A stretch of DNA of 27,923 nucleotides from Actinobacteria bacterium UBA5176 (GCA_002413305.1 DHWS01000143.1:341-28263), one strand, 5' to 3'; shown: positions 1 through 8,356, numbered from the stretch's first letter. Notes: generated from the sequence alone by a model not told the origin. Program-made: numbers and translations.

Positions 1-1
1 G

Positions 2-1420
2 GGCCCACGACCCCAGCTGGTACGCCTGGACGGCACCCAGCTCGGGACCAAGACCCTGTCCGAGACCGTGCCGGCCGGGTGGACGCTGACCTCGATCTCC
101 TGTTCCGGTGGGACCTCCATCGCCTACAGCTCCGACGGGACCAGCTTCCACGCCACCTTCGCCCAGGGCGACACCTACGCCCACATGACAGTGGGGGCCG
201 GCAACGCCGACTCCTGCACGTTCACCAACACGAAGAAGGGGTCCATCACGATCATCAAGGATGCGATCCCGAACAGTTCCCAGGCGTTCCAGTTCCACCC
301 GTCGAGCAACCTGAGCGGGTCGGACTTCAACCTGACCGACAACGGGACACCGGGTGCGAACACCAAGGTGTTCAATGGCCTGCTGCCCGACACCTACTCG
401 GTGGAAGAGATCAACATCCCGGCTCAATGGGCGCTGGCGGGCATCAACTGCGGCTCCGCAAGCGCCACCCGCACGGGGAATTCGATCTCGATCACCCTGG
501 CGGCGGGCCAGAACGTCACCTGCACGTTCACGGACACGACGAAGAACCTGATCACCGACACGACGCTGTGCACGTTCGACACGAACTCGAGCCAGGCCGG
601 ATCGCAGTTCCACCTGCTGTACACGCCCGATACGGGTGGCTACTGGAAGCTCAACGCCAGCAATCCCGGCCAGTTCTACTACAACGTGTTCGACAACGGC
701 ACGCCTGGTACGACGGGCACGGTGACGTTGACCTTGCCGTACCCCTGGGTGACCCAAGGGACCGTGCCGTTGCACGTGTACAACGGCGCGACCTTCACCC
801 AGGTCAATGGGCAGACTTGCATCATCCCCGGGAATGGAGTCGCCGGCACCACGAGCGGACTGCCGGTCACGCTCTCGAGCTACGGCTCTCAGACCTTCGG
901 ATCACAGACGACGGTCAGCGTGACGTTCACGTATCCATCGACAGGGGCCGTGTATATCAACCTGCACGTGGATTACGGCCTGAAGACAACGACCGGTTGG
1001 GCGAAGGGATCGGCTCCAACGAATCCGTACTGCCCGGTGGGGAACGACGCCATCAACCCCCTGGCATCGCCGTTGCCTACGATCCTCGACTGCCAGCCGT
1101 ACACCTTCTCCTACCACGACGGGACGAGCGGGTCCGCGACCGTCTCGAGCAACAACGTGTTCAAGAAGGACCCGGGGATCGCTGGGTTCGTCACTCGAAC
1201 CAGCACCTTCAACCCCGTGGTCAATACGCCGGTGAATATCTACCTCGGGAGCGTGTTACAGGCGACGGTCTACACCGACCAGGACGGCTGGTACAACTGG
1301 CAATACAAGTACACCGGGAAGGCCACGACCTTCACGGTCGTCCTGCCGTCGTTCAACAACACATCCAAGTCGGCGACGTTGAAGTCAAACGCATTCCTGG
1401 TCGTGAGCTTCATGGTCTGA
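2..1420 (+). CDS. Secreted protein with prealbumin-like repeats (5' truncated by window)
   Basis: The reading frame is open to the window edge and the first visible start-like codon (GTG at 68) lies inside a repeat, so the true start is upstream. At least two consecutive repeats of about 95 residues are visible. Each ends in a CTFTNT or CTFTDT strand, and the second begins GSITIIKDAIPN and carries F-LTDNG and LPDTYSVEE. This is the pattern of SpaA/prealbumin-like beta domains in Gram-positive surface proteins. A roughly 180-residue Thr/Ser/Gly/Tyr-rich region follows. The last 85 residues (GIAGFVTRTSTFNPVVNTPVNIYLG...) look like a further carboxypeptidase-regulatory-like beta domain. No LPXTG motif and no C-terminal membrane anchor are present, so it is probably released or held non-covalently. 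Adhesion or matrix function is inferred from the fold only. It converges on the small secreted gene at 1497-1886. Confidence 0.7.
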   Translation, partial: GPRPQLVRLDGTQLGTKTLSETVPAGWTLTSISCSGGTSIAYSSDGTSFHATFAQGDTYAHMTVGAGNADSCTFTNTKKGSITIIKDAIPNSSQAFQFHPSSNLSGSDFNLTDNGTPGANTKVFNGLLPDTYSVEEINIPAQWALAGINCGSASATRTGNSISITLAAGQNVTCTFTDTTKNLITDTTLCTFDTNSSQAGSQFHLLYTPDTGGYWKLNASNPGQFYYNVFDNGTPGTTGTVTLTLPYPWVTQGTVPLHVYNGATFTQVNGQTCIIPGNGVAGTTSGLPVTLSSYGSQTFGSQTTVSVTFTYPSTGAVYINLHVDYGLKTTTGWAKGSAPTNPYCPVGNDAINPLASPLPTILDCQPYTFSYHDGTSGSATVSSNNVFKKDPGIAGFVTRTSTFNPVVNTPVNIYLGSVLQATVYTDQDGWYNWQYKYTGKATTFTVVLPSFNNTSKSATLKSNAFLVVSFMV

Positions 1421-1445
1421 AGCTTCACGGGTTGAGAGGCGCAAG

Positions 1446-1473
1446 AAGGGCCGGTCCCTTGGGACCGGCCCTT
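1446..1473. terminator. Perfect 13-bp hairpin, probable bidirectional terminator
   Basis: The arms at 1446-1458 and 1461-1473 are exact reverse complements (AAGGGCCGGTCCC / GGGACCGGCCCTT) with a 2-nt centre. The hairpin lies 25 nt after the stop of the upstream plus-strand gene and 23 nt after the stop of the convergent minus-strand gene. There is only a short T run at the stem base and no long T tract. Position and symmetry fit termination from both sides. Confidence 0.75.
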
Positions 1474-1496
1474 CCCATGGAGGGGAAGCTGGGACG

Positions 1497-1886
1497 CTAG
1501 CCGCTGACGTCGAACGGCTGCGATGCGAGCACGGTCTCCCCTTGGTGGTCGCTGGTCTGCAGAACCGCGGTGCAAGACGCCGGACCGCCGTTCGTCAGCC
1601 AGGTCGACGCCACGCCGCCAAGCGTGAAGGTATCCTGCGGCCAGCCCAGTTCGACGTACACAATGCCTCCGCTCTGATAGCAGGACAGGGCGACCGAGAC
1701 GTTCTTCACGGTGCTCGGATACACGGTCGTGAACGTCACCGATTCTCCCAGGTAGGGGTTGGACTGATTGAGCACGATGCTGGGGTCGGACGTCTTCGAC
1801 TGGCCACCTCCCGGACCGCCCTTCGCCAGGGCGGGGCTGGCCATGAGCGCGACCATGAAAGCCGCGACGAGAAGTCTCCGCGCCAT
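1497..1886 (-). CDS. Small secreted protein of unknown function
   Basis: The protein has 129 residues. A clear Sec signal peptide (MARRLLVAAFMVALMASPALA, read as two short blocks: a positively charged start, then a hydrophobic core) ends in an ALA signal-peptidase site near residue 21. The mature part starts with a Gly/Lys-rich linker and continues as a roughly 100-residue region rich in V/T/S, consistent with a single immunoglobulin-like beta sandwich. Two cysteines are far apart in sequence and could form a disulfide. The start is set by a strong purine-rich GGAGGAGGAG stretch directly before the ATG. I do not recognise the family. It shares a terminator with the convergent prealbumin-repeat gene, which suggests both are envelope-associated, but a functional link is inference. 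Confidence 0.7.
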   Translation of the reverse strand: MARRLLVAAFMVALMASPALAKGGPGGGQSKTSDPSIVLNQSNPYLGESVTFTTVYPSTVKNVSVALSCYQSGGIVYVELGWPQDTFTLGGVASTWLTNGGPASCTAVLQTSDHQGETVLASQPFDVSG

Positions 1887-2337
1887 CTCCTCCTCCTTCC
1901 TCAGCCCGGCGAGGCCCTTGCGAACACCTCGGGGGGGGGTCCCGATCTCATCGGCCCATGGCTCGAAGGGCCGTTTTCACTCCTTGAGACAATCGGCCGC
2001 CACTGAGCTCGCCTTGATGGCTGATCGGGAAATGGGGCCGAGGGCTGTAACCCTGTCTCAGCTATCGCCCGCTTTGGCTCATCCTGAAGGAGTAGGTCGA
2101 CGAACCCCGTTGTCGCCACGGCACGGACTCCGGATACCTTGATTCAGGCACCCGGTACCCGCTGCCGTTGCGTCAGCTCCCCGCCTCGTGCAGAGTTCGG
2201 CACACGTCGAGAAGATCCTGAGGGCCGTGTGCTGTTCGTCCATGTGTTGCCAGCAGCAGGGAGCCCACATGCACATGGGCAGGACCGAGCTGGCGACCTG
2301 CGACCCGCATAGAGCGATGGGCGCGCAAGGACGACCG
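1887..2337. other. Divergent intergenic region with a 9-G tract
   Basis: This 451-nt gap separates the small secreted gene (minus) from the spermidine-synthase-like gene (plus). It holds a run of nine G at 1931-1939, about 45 nt upstream of the secreted gene's start, and a small AGGG...CCCT hairpin near 2041-2055. The frame of the downstream gene stays open upstream to a GTG at 2188, but that translation is Cys/His/Met-rich and unlike the rest of the protein, so I treat it as non-coding. I see no convincing -35/-10 pair and no recognised riboswitch. Confidence 0.5.
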
Positions 2338-4602
2338 ATGGATGCCGGACTGGACCTCGCTCCATCAAGCGATGTCAGGCCGAACGAAGGTCCCGATCGA
2401 CTCCTCGTTCTTCTCTTCGGTGGTGCGCTCTTCCTGAGCTCCGCGCTCCTTTTCTCCGTCGAGCCCATGTTCGCCAAACTCGTCCTTCCCCTGCTCGGCA
2501 GCGCTCCCGCCGTGTGGATCACCTGCGTGCTGTTCTTCCAAGCGGTCCTGCTGGCCGGATACGCGTACGCGCACGCGGGCGCCCGGCTCGTCGGGACCCG
2601 AAGCCAGTCCATCGTGCTGATCGGACTCCTCCTGCTCGCGATGCTCACCCTGCCCGTCCGGATCCCGGCGGGATGGGTCCCTCCTGCCGCACGGAACCCC
2701 ATCCCATGGCTTCTGACGTTGCTTGCCGTCTCGTTGGGCCTTCCGTTCTTCCTGCTGTCCTCGATGGCGCCCTTGCTGCAGCGGTGGTTCGCGGCGACGA
2801 GCCATCGGGCCGCCGGCGATCCGTACTTCCTGTACGTCGCCAGCAACCTCGGGAGCTTCCTGGCCCTGCTCGCCTATCCGACCATCATGGAGGCCACGCT
2901 GACCGCTCGTCAGCAGGCCGACGCGTGGTGGATCGCATATGGGGTGGATATCGCGCTTGTCCTCGCGTGCGCGGTCGTGGTCTGGCGCTCGTCCCCTCCA
3001 CCACCCACCGCCGCGACGGCAGGGACGCGTTCGGTCGGCGATGGCGCACGCGAACGGCTCGGGCTGACCCGGAGGCTCAGGTGGCTTGCGCTGTCGTTCG
3101 TCCCTGCCAGCTTGATGTTGGGTGTGACCTCCTACCTGACCGCGAACATCGCCCCCATCCCGCTGCTCTGGGTCATCCCGCTGGCGATCTATCTCCTCTC
3201 GTTCGCGCTGGTCTTCGGACGGCGGCCCTCCCGGACCTTCGGGCTCAGCGCTCGCCTCCTGCCCGTCCTGATCGTGGGCCTGATCCTGACGATCGCCTTG
3301 CAGGCGGGTGGGCCGCCGTGGTTCTTGATCCCGCTTCATCTGGCGACGTTCTTCGCGGCGGCGATGGTCTGCCACGGACAGCTCGCGAAGGATCGCCCGC
3401 CGGTCCAGCACCTCACGCAGTTCTACCTCCTCCTGGCGGTGGGGGGCGTCTTCGCCGGAGCCTTCAACGCGCTGCTCGCGCCTGCGGTCTTCAACACGCT
3501 CGTGGAGTACCCGCTGGTGCTCGTCCTGGCCTGCCTGCTGATCCCGCGGGGTGGCGCGCCGGCCAGCCGGCGACCGTGGATCGATGTCATCCTGCCGACT
3601 GCCCTCTTCGCGGTCGTGGCGGGCCTGAGCTGGGCCGTGAGTCGGACTTCGGTACCCGATGAGACACTCGGCCGCGCGATCGTGTTCGGTGCCCCAGCGG
3701 TGGCGTGCTTCAGCTTCTCCAGCCGGCCGCTCCGGTTCGGGCTGGGGATGGGGGCCATCTTGCTTGCCGGCGCGCTCCCGATCGGATCACGCCCGCATCA
3801 GCTGTTCGCCGACCGAAACTTCTACGGCATCGATCGCGTGGTCGGCGTTCCCGGCGATCACCTTCTGTACAGCGGCACGACGATCCACGGTGCCCAGAGC
3901 CAGCAGCCCGGCCGTCGCGATGAGCCCCTCACCTACTACGCTCGCACCGGCCCGGTGGGCGACCTGTTCGGGGCGCTGGCGCCGGTCGACGCTCGCTGGC
4001 ACATCGGCGTCATCGGGCTGGGGACCGGCTCGATGGCGTGCTACGGCACGTCCGGCCAGCGCTGGACGTTCTTCGAACTGGACCCTACGGTGGCTCGCAT
4101 CGCGCAGGATCCATCCCTGTTCAGCTTCCTACGCGATTGTGTCGGCGGCCGGTCGGGGATCGTCCTCGGCGACGGGCGCCTTTCGCTCCAGCGTGCGCCC
4201 GACCATTCCTTCGGGCTCATCGTCGTGGACGCGTTCAATTCTGATTCGATCCCCGTTCACCTCCTCACCCGGGAAGCCGTCGCACTCTACCGGTCGAAAC
4301 TGATCCCCGGTGGCGTCATCGCGTACCACATCTCCAACCTGTATCTCGACCTGCATCCGGTGGTAGCCGCGCTCGCTCAGGATGCCGGGCTCGTCGCCTA
4401 CGCCCGCGATGACTTCGACGTCACGCCCGTGCAGGCGAGCGCCTACTCCTTCCAGTCGGAGTGGGTGGTGCTCGCTCAGGCGGGGCCCGACTTGGGGGGA
4501 CTGCCGGAAGCTCCCAACTGGTATCGCCTGCTGGCCAGGCCCGGCGACCCTGTCTGGACGGACCAGTACTCCAACGTCCTACGGGTCTTCAAGTGGCGGT
4601 GA
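2338..4602 (+). CDS. Multi-span membrane protein fused to C-terminal spermidine-synthase-like domain
   Basis: The protein has 754 residues. About the first 490 are hydrophobic and hold a dozen or so membrane spans, starting LLVLLFGGALFLSSALLFSV. The C-terminal 220 residues form a SAM-binding Rossmann domain: IGVIGLGTGS (SAM loop), FFELDP (acidic residue that would hold the ribose), VLGDGR, and VDAFNSDSIPVHLLT followed by LIPGGVIAYHIS. The DAFxSDSIPxHLxT signature is typical of proteins annotated as fused MFS/spermidine synthase. Real polyamine synthesis is unproven for this group; an aminopropyl- or methyltransferase acting at the membrane is equally possible. The ATG at 2338 is preferred because AAGGA lies 6-7 nt upstream; an in-frame ATG at 2317 is an alternative. 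A second, differently arranged homologue is at 13335-15449. Confidence 0.8.
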   Translation: MDAGLDLAPSSDVRPNEGPDRLLVLLFGGALFLSSALLFSVEPMFAKLVLPLLGSAPAVWITCVLFFQAVLLAGYAYAHAGARLVGTRSQSIVLIGLLLLAMLTLPVRIPAGWVPPAARNPIPWLLTLLAVSLGLPFFLLSSMAPLLQRWFAATSHRAAGDPYFLYVASNLGSFLALLAYPTIMEATLTARQQADAWWIAYGVDIALVLACAVVVWRSSPPPPTAATAGTRSVGDGARERLGLTRRLRWLALSFVPASLMLGVTSYLTANIAPIPLLWVIPLAIYLLSFALVFGRRPSRTFGLSARLLPVLIVGLILTIALQAGGPPWFLIPLHLATFFAAAMVCHGQLAKDRPPVQHLTQFYLLLAVGGVFAGAFNALLAPAVFNTLVEYPLVLVLACLLIPRGGAPASRRPWIDVILPTALFAVVAGLSWAVSRTSVPDETLGRAIVFGAPAVACFSFSSRPLRFGLGMGAILLAGALPIGSRPHQLFADRNFYGIDRVVGVPGDHLLYSGTTIHGAQSQQPGRRDEPLTYYARTGPVGDLFGALAPVDARWHIGVIGLGTGSMACYGTSGQRWTFFELDPTVARIAQDPSLFSFLRDCVGGRSGIVLGDGRLSLQRAPDHSFGLIVVDAFNSDSIPVHLLTREAVALYRSKLIPGGVIAYHISNLYLDLHPVVAALAQDAGLVAYARDDFDVTPVQASAYSFQSEWVVLAQAGPDLGGLPEAPNWYRLLARPGDPVWTDQYSNVLRVFKWR

Positions 4603-4662
4603 GGAAGAGCGGCGTGCAACCTTCGCCAAGGCAATGACGTGCGGAAACGGCCGAAGTCGACG

Positions 4663-5967
4663 TCAGAAGATGTAGTACCAGTTCACGAACAGCAGGAGCA
4701 TCAGGCCGAGCAGCGCGGCCGAACAGCCCACCACCAGCTCGTGCGCCCGGGGACGGCCTTCCGTCCACCTCGCGAACGCCCAGATCACGGGGAAGATGAC
4801 CGCGGCGAACCGCGGGAACGACAGCAGGGGACGCCCGTCGAAGATGTAGGACATGGGCGCCAGGATGCTCGCCCACGCGTACAGCGAGTACGACGGCCGG
4901 AACCTGAAGATCGCGTACGCGGCGGCCGCGACCACCACCACTCCGATCACCCAGTCGAGCGTGTGGTAGCCGCCGGGGTAGATCCCCATGAACCGGTAGG
5001 CGTCCTGGCTGGCCATCCGCGCGGTGGTCAGCGGGCTCACCCGGTGGCGCTCCCAGGACGTCTGCTGGGTGATCGGGGCCAGCCAGCTCCCGAACCGCGC
5101 GTGGCAGAACCAGAGATACGTGCCGGCTCCGAGCACCGGGAACGCCGATGCCGCCAGGCCGGCCACCGGCAAGCGTCGTGGGCGCGCGGTGAGGGCCTGG
5201 TGGATCGCTTCGGCCGCGAGGGGCAACACCAGGAGCACGCCGAGGTTCCGCGTCAGCGCCGCCAGGAACGCGGCCGGGGCGGCCAGCCACCACCTCGACC
5301 GCCGGGCGAACCAGAAGGCCAGCAGGACCAGGAGCAGGAACAGGGACTCGCTGTAGGGAGCCAGGAAGAAGAACGCCGTGGGGAAGACCGCCGCATACAC
5401 CACGGCCTTGCGGGCGACCTCGTCGGAGAATTCGGCCTGGGTGAGGAGGAACAGGACGAACAGTGCCCCCAGGAACGCCGCGTTGGACACGATCAGCGAC
5501 GCGGCGAACGGGTGGCCGCCGATGGCCCACGAGACCGCCCGGATCAGCAGCGGGTAGAGGGGGAAGAACACCGCGCTCTGGTTCCCCCGGACGTAGCCGT
5601 GCCGGGCGATCGACAGGAACCACAGCCCGTCGAACCGCTCGAACGCCGTGAACACGTTGTGCCAGCCCGGGGTGATCGGGTGCGCGGCCCAGCCCGGGAC
5701 GTTGTTCAGCAGCGGGATCGGGGGGAGCCCCAGGCGAACGCCCGGGGAGAGCCGAGTCAGGTCGGGGAGCAGGGCGATGCCGATGAGGGCGACGATCGAG
5801 AGGAAGATGCGGAGCGCCAGGAACACGCCGAGCGAATGGCGGAGGGCCCGGACGACATCGTCACGCGCGGGTTTGGGCAGGACCGCCCGCCGTTCCCCCC
5901 GGCCGGCCGCGTCCACCCGCCCGGCCGTTAGGGGGGATGCTGGGGAGGCTCCGGGCTCGGTCTTCAT
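4663..5967 (-). CDS. PIG-V-like GT-C mannosyltransferase
   Basis: A 434-residue integral membrane protein with a roughly 40-residue charged cytoplasmic start and about ten hydrophobic spans. Family landmarks are FERFDGLWFLSIARHGY (residues 109-125, corresponding to the usual WDxxWYLxIAxxGY with the catalytic Asp), FFPLYP (134-139), PTAFFFLAPYSESLFLLL and LTRNLGVLLVLPL. This matches the bacterial PIG-V/GT76-like family, which transfers a sugar, usually mannose, from a polyprenyl-phosphate donor on the outer face of the membrane. The exact acceptor cannot be read from sequence. It begins 8 nt after the stop of the GT87-like gene, so the two are almost certainly co-transcribed. The FERFDG version of the motif is slightly divergent. 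The ATG has no good ribosome-binding site, consistent with coupling to the upstream stop. Confidence 0.82.
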   Translation of the reverse strand: MKTEPGASPASPLTAGRVDAAGRGERRAVLPKPARDDVVRALRHSLGVFLALRIFLSIVALIGIALLPDLTRLSPGVRLGLPPIPLLNNVPGWAAHPITPGWHNVFTAFERFDGLWFLSIARHGYVRGNQSAVFFPLYPLLIRAVSWAIGGHPFAASLIVSNAAFLGALFVLFLLTQAEFSDEVARKAVVYAAVFPTAFFFLAPYSESLFLLLVLLAFWFARRSRWWLAAPAAFLAALTRNLGVLLVLPLAAEAIHQALTARPRRLPVAGLAASAFPVLGAGTYLWFCHARFGSWLAPITQQTSWERHRVSPLTTARMASQDAYRFMGIYPGGYHTLDWVIGVVVVAAAAYAIFRFRPSYSLYAWASILAPMSYIFDGRPLLSFPRFAAVIFPVIWAFARWTEGRPRAHELVVGCSAALLGLMLLLFVNWYYIF

Positions 5968-5975
5968 GGGCGGGG

Positions 5976-7277
5976 TCAGGCCGCGGCCGCTTCGACGTGG
6001 GCGGGCACCGGGGCGGCGAGGCGGTTCCCCTCCGGGGCGCGCTGCAGGATCCAGGCCACCACGCAGGCGAGCAGCACCGCCGCTCGCGCCACAACCGCGA
6101 TCTCGAACCCGCCCAGCGGCACGCCGTGGTATCCGGCGAACCCCGCCACGTGCTGGTCGGCGGACAGGCGCCCGAACCAGGAGAACCGCGTCACGAACAC
6201 CGCCACGTCAGCGGCCTCGAACGCCAGGAACAGCCGGAGGTTCGGCAGGCTCAGCGCGAACCACGGCAGCAGCCACAGGCCGTACTGCGGGGAGTAGACC
6301 TTGCTCGTCAGCAGGAAGACGATCAGCAGGGGGAAGGCGAACGTCCACCGCGGGAAGTCCGGATCCCGGGAGCGCTTCGCGAACCACACCCCGGCCGCGA
6401 TCGCCGCGAAGAGCAGGACGGACAGGGCGTCGACCAGGTGCGCGGACCAGGCGCATGCCTGCCCGCCGTGCAACCGCTGGCACGCCACGAACCATAGGCT
6501 GTCCCAGTCCACCGGCCGGTTCGAGTTGAACGTGAAGAACGTGACCCAGGACTTCCCGGCCAGGAGCGCGAAGGGGAGGTTGACCGCCGCGTAGACGACC
6601 GCGGCCCAGACCAGCAGGGAGACCGCCTTCCCCTGACGGCGCAGGCGGACGCGACCGAGCGCGAACGGGATCAGGAGAAGCCCCGGGAAGAGCTTCGCCG
6701 CCGTCCCCAGCCCAAGCAGTGCGCCGGCCCATTCGTCCCGTTCCCGCAGGTAGGCGACCGTCCCGAGGGCGGCCAAGGCGACGGCGAACAGGTCCCAGTT
6801 CATGAAGGCGTAGATGAGCAGGGTCGGGGCCATGGCGAACAGAAGGGCTCGCTGGCCGGCGATCCGCCATAAGGCCCATGCCGTGGCCAGCGCGCACAGG
6901 GTGAGCAGGAAGGCGGTCGACCAGAAGTCCGCCGAGTAGGTGCCGGGACCTAGGCCCTGGGCGATCCAGGCAGCGGAACGCATGAAGTACATGGAGAGCA
7001 CCGGATACTCGTCGCACTGCCCCGCGGAGGGCGTGCAGGTGTCCAGGTAGGGCAGCCGCCCCTTCGTCAGCTGTTCGGTCCCGTACAGGGGGACGATGTC
7101 CGAATAGCAGAGATCGCGGTACTGGCGCCCGTCGAAGATCCCGCCCGCGCAGGGGGCTTTCAGGATCGAACCGAGCCCGATGACGACCAGCGTCGCGGCC
7201 AGCACCAGGCCCAGCGAGACGCCCGCGGTGGCGCGGGTGGAACGGGTCGGGCCGTCGGGTCCGGTTCGCGCTCCCAC
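5976..7277 (-). CDS. GT87-like (DUF2029) polyprenyl-phosphate-sugar transferase
   Basis: A 433-residue multi-span protein of the GT-C superfamily. After the first span comes a periplasmic loop with CYSDIVPLYGTEQLTKGRLPY (about residues 57-76; the Asp is the expected catalytic residue) and DEYPVLSMYFM (89-99). Further on are WDLFAVALAALG, GLGTAAKLFPGLLLIP and SKVYSPQYGLWLLPWFAL, all typical of the alpha-mannosyltransferase family acting on mycobacterial PIM/LAM-type glycolipids. Four cysteines in the first loop and the DSLWFVACQRLHGGQACAW loop may form disulfides. The start is a GTG at 7277 without a clear Shine-Dalgarno; later starts would cut into the first span. The PIG-V-like gene follows in the same operon, pointing to lipoglycan or polysaccharide mannosylation, which is inference. 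Confidence 0.8.
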   Translation of the reverse strand: MGARTGPDGPTRSTRATAGVSLGLVLAATLVVIGLGSILKAPCAGGIFDGRQYRDLCYSDIVPLYGTEQLTKGRLPYLDTCTPSAGQCDEYPVLSMYFMRSAAWIAQGLGPGTYSADFWSTAFLLTLCALATAWALWRIAGQRALLFAMAPTLLIYAFMNWDLFAVALAALGTVAYLRERDEWAGALLGLGTAAKLFPGLLLIPFALGRVRLRRQGKAVSLLVWAAVVYAAVNLPFALLAGKSWVTFFTFNSNRPVDWDSLWFVACQRLHGGQACAWSAHLVDALSVLLFAAIAAGVWFAKRSRDPDFPRWTFAFPLLIVFLLTSKVYSPQYGLWLLPWFALSLPNLRLFLAFEAADVAVFVTRFSWFGRLSADQHVAGFAGYHGVPLGGFEIAVVARAAVLLACVVAWILQRAPEGNRLAAPVPAHVEAAAA

Positions 7278-7293
7278 GATATCGGCCCAGGAT

Positions 7294-7316
7294 ACGCCGC
7301 GCTCCCGGCGCGGCGT
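7294..7316 (-). terminator. GC-rich hairpin after panB
   Basis: ACGCCGCGC (7294-7302) pairs perfectly with GCGCGGCGT (7308-7316) around a 5-nt loop. It lies 17 nt beyond the panB stop and 16 nt before the GT87-like start, on the shared minus strand. No T tract follows, so it may attenuate transcription rather than end it fully. Confidence 0.45.
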
Positions 7317-7333
7317 GGGAAGCGGCTGCCGGC

Positions 7334-8125
7334 CTAGTGGTAGGAGTGCGCTTCGTCCGGGAAGTCGCCGGCGACCACGTCCCGGGCGAACGACTGGACC
7401 GCGTTCGTGATCTCGGTCCGAAGGTCCGCGTAGGGCTTCGCGAACTTCGGATAGCTCCCGAAACCGAGCCCCAGGAGGTCGGTCAGGACCAGGACCTGCG
7501 CATCGCAGTGCGGGCCGGCCCCGATCCCGATGGTCGGGACATGGATGGCACCGGTGATCCGTTCGGCGAGGCTACTGGGGACCCCTTCGAGCACCAGAGA
7601 GAAGATGCCGGACTTCTCGAGCTGGCCACTCTCGTCGAGGATGCGGGTGGCGTCCTCCTCGCTGCGGCCCTGGACCCGGTAGCCGCCCATGGCGTGGACG
7701 GACTGGGGGGTGAGGCCGAGGTGGCCCATGACCGGGATGCCGTGCTCGACCAGCGCCGCGGCGAGCTGGTACGAGGGCCCCTCGAGCTTCACGGCGTGCG
7801 CGCCGGCTTCCTTCAGGAACCGGCCGGCGTTGCGAACGCCGTCCTCGACCGAGATCTGGTAGGACAGGAAGGGCATGTCCGCCACGATCATGGCGTTCTT
7901 CGCGCCTCGCGCCACGGCCCGGGTGTGGTGGAGCATCTCCTCCATGGTGACGGGGAGGGTGGTCTCGTAGCCCAGCACGTTCTGGGCCAGCGAGTCCCCG
8001 ACGAGGATGACCGGGATCCCGGCCTCGTCGAGGATGCGCGCGGTGGGGAAGTCGTACGCGGTGAGCATGGTGAAGCGCTCTCCGCGCTCCTTGAAGGCCC
8101 GGATGTCCCGGACGGTGATCGACAT
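7334..8125 (-). CDS. panB: 3-methyl-2-oxobutanoate hydroxymethyltransferase
   Basis: First step of pantothenate/CoA synthesis: transfers a hydroxymethyl group from 5,10-methylene-tetrahydrofolate to 2-oxoisovalerate, giving ketopantoate; cytoplasmic TIM barrel. The protein has 263 residues, the normal length. Metal and substrate residues are visible: VGDSLAQNVLGYETT with Asp44, VADMPF with Asp83 and KLEG with Glu115 (equivalents of the Mg-binding triad), then GHLGLTPQSVHAMGGYRVQGR and PTIGIGAGPHCDAQVLVLTDLLGL. The frame runs on upstream to 8281, but the true start is the ATG at 8125, because AGGAGG sits 9 nt before it and the protein then begins MSITVRDIRAFKERG as in the family. It is divergent from rpsF. 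The other pan genes are not in the window. Confidence 0.95.
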   Translation of the reverse strand: MSITVRDIRAFKERGERFTMLTAYDFPTARILDEAGIPVILVGDSLAQNVLGYETTLPVTMEEMLHHTRAVARGAKNAMIVADMPFLSYQISVEDGVRNAGRFLKEAGAHAVKLEGPSYQLAAALVEHGIPVMGHLGLTPQSVHAMGGYRVQGRSEEDATRILDESGQLEKSGIFSLVLEGVPSSLAERITGAIHVPTIGIGAGPHCDAQVLVLTDLLGLGFGSYPKFAKPYADLRTEITNAVQSFARDVVAGDFPDEAHSYH

Positions 8126-8172
8126 TGGCTCGCGCCTCCTCGTCTCGAAGTGCACGGCTCGCGTTGCCTGGA

Positions 8173-8178
8173 AGTGTA
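8173..8178 (-). promoter_or_regulatory. Putative -10 element of panB
   Basis: TACACT on the minus strand, 48 nt upstream of the panB ATG, would give a leader of about 40 nt that includes the AGGAGG site. No good -35 hexamer is visible, as is common in high-GC Actinomycetota. The same hexamer serves as a candidate -10 for the Fe-S reductase gene. Confidence 0.4.
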
Positions 8179-8300
8179 CGCGGGTCCGCGGCCGATGCGG
8201 GCGTTCGGATCCTCGCTGCCGGGAGCCGAGCCGGTCCGGTCCCGTGTTGCAGGTGCATCTGCCCAGGTCAGGGCGTGTCACACCCTTGGGCTACGATGGG

Positions 8301-8319
8301 CTTCGGGTTCGAACCGAAG
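8301..8319. promoter_or_regulatory. Operator-like inverted repeat upstream of rpsF
   Basis: CTTCGG and CCGAAG arms flank GTTCGAA, itself containing the palindrome TTCGAA; one unpaired G breaks perfect symmetry. The site lies directly downstream of a TACGAT (8292-8297) that could be a -10 element and upstream of a second candidate, TAGCAT (8351-8356). It could be an operator for a dimeric regulator or an RNA hairpin in the S6 operon leader; neither is shown. Confidence 0.3.
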
Positions 8320-8350
8320 GGGATCGCCGATGGGTCTCGCGGTCTGCTGG

Positions 8351-8356
8351 TAGCAT
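8351..8356 (+). promoter_or_regulatory. Putative -10 element of the rpsF operon
   Basis: TAGCAT lies 54 nt before the rpsF start. The RNA that would follow can fold through GCGGCC (about 8361) with GGCCGC (about 8385), enclosing a smaller GGAGC/GCTCC hairpin. S6:S18 autoregulatory leaders are known just upstream of rpsF in many bacteria, so this leader is a candidate, but I cannot match the conserved motif with confidence. Confidence 0.35.

Noticed and set aside
2188..2337. Upstream GTG start adding 50 residues to the spermidine-synthase-like protein
   Set aside because: The added part is Cys/His/Met-rich and unlike a membrane-protein start; the ATG at 2338 has AAGGA at suitable distance.
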